Source of the DNA: Collybia mongolica
Taxonomy: Eukaryota > Basidiomycota > Agaricomycetes > Agaricales > Clitocybaceae
Length of the DNA: 64,000 nucleotides
NCBI GenBank assembly: GCA_013420905.1
Contig: JAAXNY010000006.1
Span: 1,054,001-1,118,000, forward strand
Direction of reading: 5' to 3'
Shown: in pieces, positions 57,485 to 64,000 of the stretch
Numbering within the stretch: the first letter of the stretch is position 1
Layout: every line of letters begins with the position of its first letter
The notes under the pieces: generated by a model
Told to the model about the DNA's origin: nothing
Databases searched by the model: none
What the model saw: only the letters and a program-made list of their open reading frames with translations
Program-made: the position numbers and the translations under genes

Positions 57485-60101
57485 CTAAAGCGACCATATT
57501 TTTACCATAGAATCGCGGCCACCCGACACAAGGTATCGATCCATATAACGCAGCCTTTCTATTGGCTTTGTATGCCCGTTTGTGAAAAGCGTCGAATGCT
57601 GCATACTCGTACGGTTGAATATCTGTAAGGCATTTTAGTGAGTACATTTTTTATTTGAAGAAATGCGAAGCAAACCTTTACACCGTTTTCTCCAGTTGCG
57701 GCGATAATCTTTCTAGTGTCGAATTGAAGACCAGTTACGCCATGGTCATATTGGATAGTTTCAAAAATGCCTCCCATTCTTAGATCCCAAATCTGTATTT
57801 CAAATGAACATGGGAATCTATCGAGCGATATAAACGGCTTACACGGATAGTTTTGTCTAGACTGCCACTGGCAATATGAATTTCGTCAAATTGCAGACAG
57901 CTCACTGGAGCAGTATGGCCTAATAATGTTTTGTGTGCCTGACCAGTGCGCACTTTAAATAAGGTGTCAGTCAAGAACCTAGAAATGCTTTTACAACTTA
58001 CTGTCCCACATCCTCACTGCTCCATCACCACTCCCACTGACAAGGCCATAACCCCAGAATTGGACACCCCCAACAAAGTCCTCGTACATCTCCCAGCTGC
58101 CATCTGCATAAGGTGGAGTTGGGACTGCGAAAGTCCCAGCTGCAGCCGCTGCCCCAGAGAAAAGGTGATTTGGTATAGCTGTCCCTGATGTTGACCTTGG
58201 GGGATGAGAAATGGCCCAGAGAATGTCCATCGTCATGACACACTGTCCAGTCGTGAGATCCCATTGACGCAAGGTTTTATCGGATGCGCCCGTCACCTAA
58301 AGTTAATCATCAGGCGGAAGGAAGTACCGCGCAATGAAGTGAGGTTAAGCGTACCAGACATTCGTCCTCGAAATAGAGTGCGGTAACAGCCTTGGTATGG
58401 CCTTCCAGTAATCGAGCACAAGCATCATCTTGGGTCAATATTTCTGCGCCACTCCTGATCCCTTTCTCTGACGACTCTATATCCGCACCATTTTCCTCTT
58501 CCTCCGCGACATCACTCAAACTCACCATCTCTCCTTCCCAACCATCATCATCATCCACCCTCCTAAGATCCCACAACCGTACGTTGCCGTCTTCACCGCC
58601 AGTTAAACAAACGTGGTCTTCCACTTGCACACATTTGACAGTTCCACGATGTCCTCGCAATCGGCCGATCTCCGTCCCGGAGAAAAGATCCCAGACACGA
58701 GGCTGCGCGTCTTCCTGGGAAGCAGTGACCAGTGTGCCGTAAGGTTCCGAAAAGTCGAGGGCAGTAATGGGAGTCGTATGGCTGTCAAGGGTCTAGCGAT
58801 AAAGCTTAGTTTCTGAAGGGATCTTGGTGTCACCCGAACGTTACCATGAATGCAACACCTGGCGGAAGTTCGTCATGCTCAGAGGGCAGGAACGCTGGCC
58901 CTAAAAATCAAGTTACAAAATGCAGAAGGACAAGAGCCACATTGTATACCTTTTCGTCTGCGAGAGCTTGGCGGCAGATGTAAGGGCTGTGCTGGCGTAT
59001 TTTGAATATGGTTTTTGGACTGTTCAAACTCCAATCTCTCCTTCACGCCCACCACTGAAAAAAATAAGTGTTAAAGATTTGATCGAGACGACTTTAGAGC
59101 TCACACTCGTCATCAAGCTCGAGTTCATCTTCTTGTAGTTTGAGTAGATCTTGTTCGAGTTTCGCTCGTATAATGTCTAGGGCTTCAATTTTATTTGTAA
59201 TTTCAGTAATCTCGCTGTTAATCAAGCTCTGTGAGGGTATTATGGGTTATATATGAGAGCAAGATATCGATCGACGTACCCTCCGGACATGTATATTTTC
59301 CTTGTCCCTTTGTATCTCCTTCGTTTGCCGTGTCAATTCATCTTTTCCAAGGGTTTTCAAGGTGCTCAAGCTTTCCCTTCCCCTTTTCTTTCCCTTTTTG
59401 TGGCTAGACTCATGTCGTGGGACGACCACCACATCGTCCTCGCTCGCCACGCTCTGATGCTCATGATCTTCCTCATCAACCAAAAGGCCACGGGCATTCA
59501 TCCCTAGTTTCTTTAAACCTATTCTGGGTGTCTCAACATTCCTCATCTGCCGTCTCCTGGAGCGGCTCTGATCCGCACTGGGAATTGTGGCATTGAAGCC
59601 CCGTAAGAGGCTAACATTCGAGGCGACGCCGTCCAGCTCTGGAACCTCCGCATCTAGTAGTTCGTCCGTGGCTTCTACAATTTGCAGGTCGCGCGAGGTG
59701 ATTCGCCGCGAGTTTAGTCCAATACGAAGAGGTGCCCGACCGAGGGTTGCAAATCCCATACGTGACCCCGATACATTAGAGTTACCAATGGACTTTCGTG
59801 GTCTCGATGATACAGTTGACGCGTTAATCATCCTAGGGGTCATGATTACAGGTGCCACTAGGGAGTGCCAATGAGTTATACGATGTAAAGGAGACAATTA
59901 AAGACACTCATGAATTCACGTACAATCCGATAGAATTCGAGTAGAATCTCTCTTTTTATTGAAGGGTGCCATGATAGCGTTTTGTACCAATTCAAGCTTA
60001 CTTGGACCAGGTGCAGAAGTGTCGGTAACGAGAGGGTCGAGTGTTGTACGGGTATTTCGTTTTCTACCCTCCGAAGGCCGCCCGCTTGGATCCGACGCCA
60101 T
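57485..60101 (-). CDS. MDV1/CAF4-like WD40 mitochondrial division protein
   Basis: In yeast Mdv1 and Caf4 link the outer-membrane anchor Fis1 to the dynamin Dnm1 for mitochondrial fission. The N-terminal half (59247-60101) is helical and disordered (PSKLELVQNAIMAPFNKK), then a coiled coil follows (KDELTRQTKEIQRDKENI, SEITEITNKIEALDIIRAKL). Seven WD40 blades follow: DSHTTPITALDF...VWDLFSG, GHRGTVKCVQV...VRLWDLRRV, GHTKAVTALYF...LRQWDLTTG, an irregular blade with an inserted loop, LLGHTAPVSCLQFDEIH, YDHGVTGLQFDTRKI and NGHTKPIERLRYMDRY...KIWSL. An acidic loop (EEEENGADIESSE) sits in blade 2. Architecture and the C-terminal blade sequence match fungal Mdv1/Caf4. Which of the two paralogues it represents is not decidable; most non-yeast fungi have one. 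Confidence 0.87.
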
Positions 60102-60351
60102 AGGAATATACTACCCCCAATTGAGGGCAGAGTCAAGAGACCTTAGAATTCGGACTCGTCGTGAACGTCTTGTAAGTAAACGCTGACGGTGACCGACTCT
60201 GTCCGAATTCAACATTTCCGATGTGATTCCCACGAACAATCAGGGTCGAAGTCTCGCAGAGTACATACACAAGCAAAGCAACCGGGATATGTTTTTTATA
60301 TGTACCAATACAGAATCCATAACTCCTAAATTATCATCTTATTCCTACGAG

Positions 60352-61197
60352 TTATCTTGTCCAACCAAAATCAACGACGATACCCAGCCCATACGGCCGT
60401 AGGTCGTACTTTTTGCGAATGAGGGGGAGATTCGGATTTGTGTGGGATGGCGGCTTGAGATTTGGTGGTGGAGACAGCCGTGTGGATGATTCCAATGGCC
60501 GGTCAGATCTATGACTGGGTCTACTATATAGCGGATAGAAGAGCAGGGCCCAGTAATCAATGCCGACAGTGGTTTGATGTCGTACAGCAGAGGGAGATGG
60601 TGCAGCAGTGCGAGGCATGAGAGCCGTCTCTGTAGCAACGCCCACGCTCTCCATCGTTTGAGAAACCATGTCCTCGGCTTTTTGTTGATGTTCTAGTTCG
60701 TCTTTTAGTCGTTCCACACTAACATGTTCCCAATGCGAAACGTTGAACGGCTCGAAGAAGCCGCCCGCAGAAAAGTCGCACCAGCAACGATCAACAGTCT
60801 GCATTACGTCTGGCAGAGCCTTGGCATAGTTTGGTGTGATTGTGGCGTTCAAGGCCTCAGCGAAGGTCGTGATGTTATCATTCCAGGGTGCGGAGAGTGG
60901 ACTGTCGAGAGGAAATGGTTGCCAGTAACACGATGAGACGAAGAGTGTGGTGAGTAAGACAATACAATAGAAACTAATTGGGATATGGCCTCATTCAGAA
61001 GGGTACGGCAGAATATGACTGTAAAAGACACACCATGGTTTTGCGTGCATCGTCAAAGAAAACAAGAATAGCAACAAGAAATACGGTGGCGCCGTTGGTA
61101 ATGGTAGCAGCAAAAGGGGCAGAAACCAACGCGTACACCTGAATAAGTTTGTTTATACTGTCCACTCAACCAAAGTGAATACGAGGACATACCACAT
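60352..61197 (-). CDS. Small secreted protein of unknown family
   Basis: Exons 61193-61197 (5 bases), 61034-61138 and 60352-60901 close in phase to 219 residues. The start ATGTG joined to GTGTACGCG gives MWCTRWFLPLLLLPLP, a strong hydrophobic signal sequence continuing through a second hydrophobic run (YFLLLFLFSLTM); alternative frames across the first two exons hit stops. Downstream: PLSAPWNDNITTFAEALNAT, DVMQTVDRCWCDFSAGGF with a tight Cys pair, a helical stretch (SVERLKDELEHQQKAEDM) and a Pro/Ser-rich C-terminus ending VVDFGWTR. Two NxT/S sequons lie near the N-terminus. I recognise no family. It is divergent from p23. Confidence 0.65.
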
Positions 61198-61329
61198 TGC
61201 AATGTTGCAGTACACTAGTGCAGTGGATCCCAATTATTTTAAATTAGCTATATTGGATTGAGTTTGCTTATTACATGTGGCTCCGGCCGGCATTCTGATT
61301 CGGTCACCGGATCCGGTTCCCTTATAAGG

Positions 61330-61352
61330 TTCTCAAACTTTCTGGAGCATTC
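61330..61352 (+). promoter_or_regulatory. Five-unit heat-shock element upstream of p23/SBA1
   Basis: Five 3-base units sit at exact 5-base spacing: TTC, AAA, TTC, GAG, TTC, i.e. alternating nTTCn and nGAAn with a single mismatch in each of the two GAA units. It lies 57-79 bases before the p23 ATG and directly after a TTATAAGG (61322-61329) TATA-like sequence. HSF binds such arrays, and p23/SBA1 is an Hsp90 co-chaperone, so heat-shock control is plausible. Confidence 0.65.
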
Positions 61353-61408
61353 CATCGACCTCACATTCTCCAACTTTTCTTCGACGTTTCACTTAACCAT
61401 TCGACACG

Positions 61409-62296
61409 ATGACCCAACATCCAGAAGTTCTATGGGCACAACGAAGCTCAGAGGCTAACGAAGAGAAAGTGAGTATATCATGAAAACATCGATGTCGCGA
61501 TCGGACGTTATTTACGCGATTATTTCAAAAAAAAAAAAAAAAAAAGAATGTTCTCTACGTGACTGTCAACCTTCCCGATATTCAAGAGTCTACGCTTGTT
61601 TACGATCTTACACAAACATCGATCTCTGTTAAGGCAAAGGCTGGGGAGTGAGTCTTAGATGCTTATAGTCCTTCTTATCTAATCTGTTTCTACAAGCGCT
61701 TCACAGGGACTTCAGGAGAAAGAATTTGCGTTCAACCTTGAGTTCTTCGCTGACGTTGTTCCTGAGGTTGATCAAATCTCCTCGAATGTACCCTTCTACT
61801 GATTTTTTTTTTATTGTGTAGCTATCCACGAAAAAACTCACATCACGCTCCTTCTACCTCGTATTGCGTAAGAAGGAACACAAAGCGGAATATTGGCCCC
61901 GTCTGACGAAAGAGAAGGTCAAGAACGCGTTTATCAAGACCGATTTTAGCAAATGGGTGGATGAGGACGAGCAAGACGGTGTCGCGGCTCCAGTAGATGA
62001 CGATATGGACCCTATGGGTGGTATGGGTGGTATGGGTGGTATGGGTGGCATGGGTGGCATGCCAGGAATGGGAGGAATGGGAGGAATGGGAGGAGGCATG
62101 GACTTTGAAAAGGTGGGGAATTCGCTGACTTGGCAAGACGCTGACCTTATACATCTATTACTAGATGATGGCCCAGATGGGTGGTGCTGGCGGCATGTCA
62201 GACTTTAGTGGGGCTGGCTCGTCGGGCGCAGGGGACGATGAGGATTCCGATGATGACGGGCCTCCCCCCCTCGAGGAAACCGAGCCCGCGAAGTAA
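61409..62296 (+). CDS. SBA1: p23/SBA1 Hsp90 co-chaperone
   Basis: p23 binds the closed ATP state of Hsp90 and slows its ATPase. Exons 61409-61468, 61547-61647, 61697-61766, 61822-62112 and 62165-62296 close in phase to 217 residues. The CS domain reads MTQHPEVLWAQRSSEANEEK, NVLYVTVNLPDIQESTLVYD, LTQTSISVKAKAG, QEKEFAFNLEFFADVVPEV, LTSRSFYLVLRKKEHKAEYW and PRLTKEKVKNAFIKTDFSKW, the final stretch holding the family signature WPRLTK. The C-terminal tail has Gly-Gly-Met repeats and an acidic end (DDEDSDDDGPPPLEETEPAK). The acceptor at 61695-61696 (ACAAG) is chosen because the nearer CACAG shifts frame. Confidence 0.95.
61527..61545. repeat. Poly(A) homopolymer of 19 bases in p23 intron 1
   Basis: Nineteen consecutive A residues end directly at the AG acceptor of intron 1 (61545-61546), where a pyrimidine tract is usual. 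Homopolymer length may vary or be a sequencing error. Confidence 0.85.
62014..62099 (+). repeat. GGM-coding tandem repeat in p23 exon 4
   Basis: A 9-base repeat, ATGGGTGGT and close variants, is iterated about nine times inside the coding exon, producing Met-Gly-Gly units. Similar Gly/Met-rich tails occur in fungal and plant p23. The imperfect 3' copies use GGA instead of GGT. Confidence 0.85.
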
Positions 62297-62568
62297 ATAT
62301 AAATTTATCATGGACGAGGTGACGGACAAAAATCTACACGTCATTGTGCTGATGATTACTTGTACGGTTACTCGCAAGCCGAAATGTTTTATTACCCAAA
62401 TTCATTCCCATCTTGCCTAGTAAACCGGAACCAGCTGGGACACCCTAAGTCATTAACTATGCTAACATTTAAGCAATACAAAGGGGAAATAAGTTAATGA
62501 ACTCGTCAACTACCAGGCGAAAAATACAAGACAGTATTCACGTCAGATCATCACATGTCGGTCGCGAA

Positions 62569-64000
62569 TCATGCTTTCACAGTGAACTGGAAATCAAGCA
62601 TTAGTTTTCGCGCCATGGTTAAGAAAGCAAGCTTCTCACATATATCGTATCATCGAGGGAACCATGTTGGGCGACCGGAGCAAGAACTGGCTGGTGATTT
62701 GCTGCAGAGTTAATGGACGAGAGCTTGTACACCCCAGCGGGAAGGCCTTTATCGACGTCAGCGGTTAGGATGCCACTTCCATTGGCTTTCCCGTTCAATC
62801 CTTTGAAGAAAGCGAAGACGTTGGGGTCCGTGGGGGTGGTTTGCTCCAGGGATGTTAATAACTCAATGACGACATGTGAGTGACCTCTGATAATCCCTTG
62901 ACCATTCAGTTGCTGAGGTGCCGCGAAGTAGTTTTGTTGAGCATTGACAAAGTTTCCCGTCTCCAGGTTTCGGATAGCCATTTCAATGGTGAATTTGGTG
63001 TCAGGAGCGATGGTAGCCCCATTCAACGGGAATACGAACTTAGACGATGGCATATTCTTGGTGGACGGAATCACACCCATTGGTGCAGGGTTGCAAGAAC
63101 CGCCGGTGACCTGTGCACCATTCGTGTTGGGAAGGTTAACGGTTTTGCAGAAGTTAATAAAATTGTTTGAGGATGTCAACGAAGCGACTTGGCCTGAAGG
63201 AACAATATGGGTGAGCGGGACAGAGCTTGGACTTTCACTCTAACAAATCACCTGCGGCAGGGACACTTTGACCATCATTTGCAAACCCTTTGGCGATCAC
63301 CGATGGGTCCAGTGCTAGAGGATATTGGTTCGTGTATGCATTGTTCCACGCCACAATGGGACTTACTGAGAGCTGATTGGACGTCACCGCCAGGGGCTGC
63401 ACCGTCTCCTGCATTATTTCCACCGGCCTAAACGACTGTAAGTCAAGGTGACGTGAGGTAAAGCGTCGTTTACTAACCGCTGGAGGAGGTGCCGGGGGTT
63501 CAGCAGCAGGAGGGTTAGCGGTTGGAGTACCTCCAGTGACAGCTCCAGTCTGCGAAGCTTGCATCAGTACAGAAAAATCTAGACAGGGAATATACAGATC
63601 ATACCGCGGCAATACGTGCATCGCGGTCGGCCACGGTCGTGCAAGTGATACTGGTCCCAGGGGAATTGACCAGAGGCAGAGCCGCACATCTGAAAGGTGT
63701 TCGTCAGTTAACATCTCCATCACGAACAAGGGGTTGATTGAACTTACACAGTGCCAGGAGCACAATTTTGAGAAGCGAACTTGCCTCCAACGCACTGCGC
63801 GAACTTATCTCCAACACACGAGTTCTCTCCGCTCGTGCAGGCAGAGCCTTCCTTCAGGTTCTTGAACTTCTCACTTAAATAGACTTGAGCATAATGAGTG
63901 ATGAGATCAATCAGGGTACTCACTTCAATGCGATGGCGTCCTGGCCATTCTTCAGATCAAACTCCGCGCGCCGCAAAAGTTGTGGACGTGCTGAGACGGC
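62569..64000 (-). CDS. Secreted CBM19-like protein (5' end outside window)
   Basis: A basidiomycete secreted protein with a Cys-rich chitin-binding-like (CBM19) module. Reading from the window edge: RPQLLRRAEFDLKNGQDAIA (probably just after the signal peptide), then the module GSACTSGENSCVGDKFAQC, VGGKFASQNCAPGTVC and AALPLVNSPGTSITC with six Cys. A Thr/Pro/Ala linker follows (GGTPTANPPAAEPPAPPPA), then a globular C-terminal domain (SQSVPAAGE..., FINFCKTVNLPNTNGAQVTG, SCNPAPMGVIPSTKNMPSSK, KFTIEMAIRNLETGNFV, GHSHVVIELLTSLEQTTP, GLPAGVYKLSSINSAANHQ, HGSLDDTIY). The last exon, 62569-62586, adds FTVKA and the stop, spliced at a donor after DDTIY. Function is unknown; cell-wall association is likely from the module. 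Confidence 0.85.

Noticed and set aside
61800..62154. Repetitive minus-strand His/Thr-rich frames opposite p23
   Set aside because: Low-complexity shadows of the GGM repeat.

Overview
The window is nuclear DNA of a filamentous basidiomycete, most likely a mushroom-forming Agaricomycete. Nearly every gene is broken by many introns of about 45-60 bases with GT..AG ends, genes lie on both strands at 100-300 base spacing, there are no operons, and the protein set is typical of these fungi (copper-fist regulator, RanBPM/GID subunit, RFT1 and ALG1, S1/P1 nuclease, secreted CBM19-like protein, P450). All gene models here were spliced by eye from protein-family conservation and reading-phase agreement; where exon phases close exactly this is stated.

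Layout. 1-8 kb: 3' end of SBDS/SDO1 (+), ALG1 mannosyltransferase (-), NFU1 Fe-S scaffold (+), a copper-fist transcription factor (+), and a seven-exon UBE2W-type ubiquitin-conjugating enzyme (-). 8-14 kb: HEM3 (-), a decayed DJ-1/PfpI pseudogene (-), a gene-free degenerate stretch, and RFT1 (-). 14-22 kb: RanBPM/Gid1 (-) head-to-head with the proteasome assembly chaperone UMP1 (+), an FAD amine-oxidase-like protein (-), and the splicing factor MFAP1 (-). 22-30 kb: a BTB/POZ protein (-) head-to-head with TRAPP subunit TRS31 (+), class 1A-like dihydroorotate dehydrogenase (+), and an HMG-box protein (-). 30-40 kb: PARP (+), a stand-alone cullin N-terminal protein (+), PNGase A-like protein (-), S1/P1 nuclease (-). 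39-51 kb: an unassigned acidic protein (-), UVRAG/VPS38 (+), a Pumilio RNA-binding protein (+), and RPS29 (-). 51-64 kb: intron-containing tRNA-Lys(CTT), cytochrome P450 (+), a GCNA/SprT-like protease (-), MDV1/CAF4-like WD40 protein (-), a novel secreted protein (-), p23/SBA1 co-chaperone (+), and a secreted CBM19-like protein (-) cut by the window end.

Functional links. Most genes are housekeeping: N-glycan assembly (ALG1, RFT1), protein turnover (RanBPM, UMP1, UBE2W, cullin-like), Hsp90 (p23, with a five-unit heat-shock element upstream), ribosome biogenesis and translation (SBDS, RPS29, tRNA-Lys), haem and iron-sulphur metabolism (HEM3, NFU1), genome maintenance (PARP, GCNA), membrane traffic and autophagy (TRS31, UVRAG). 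I see no prokaryote-style defence island, CRISPR array or biosynthetic cluster. The least ordinary items are the cullin-repeat-only protein, the SIM-bearing GCNA-like protease, the DJ-1 pseudogene, the many very small coding exons (two genes have a coding first exon consisting only of ATG), and the HSE at p23.
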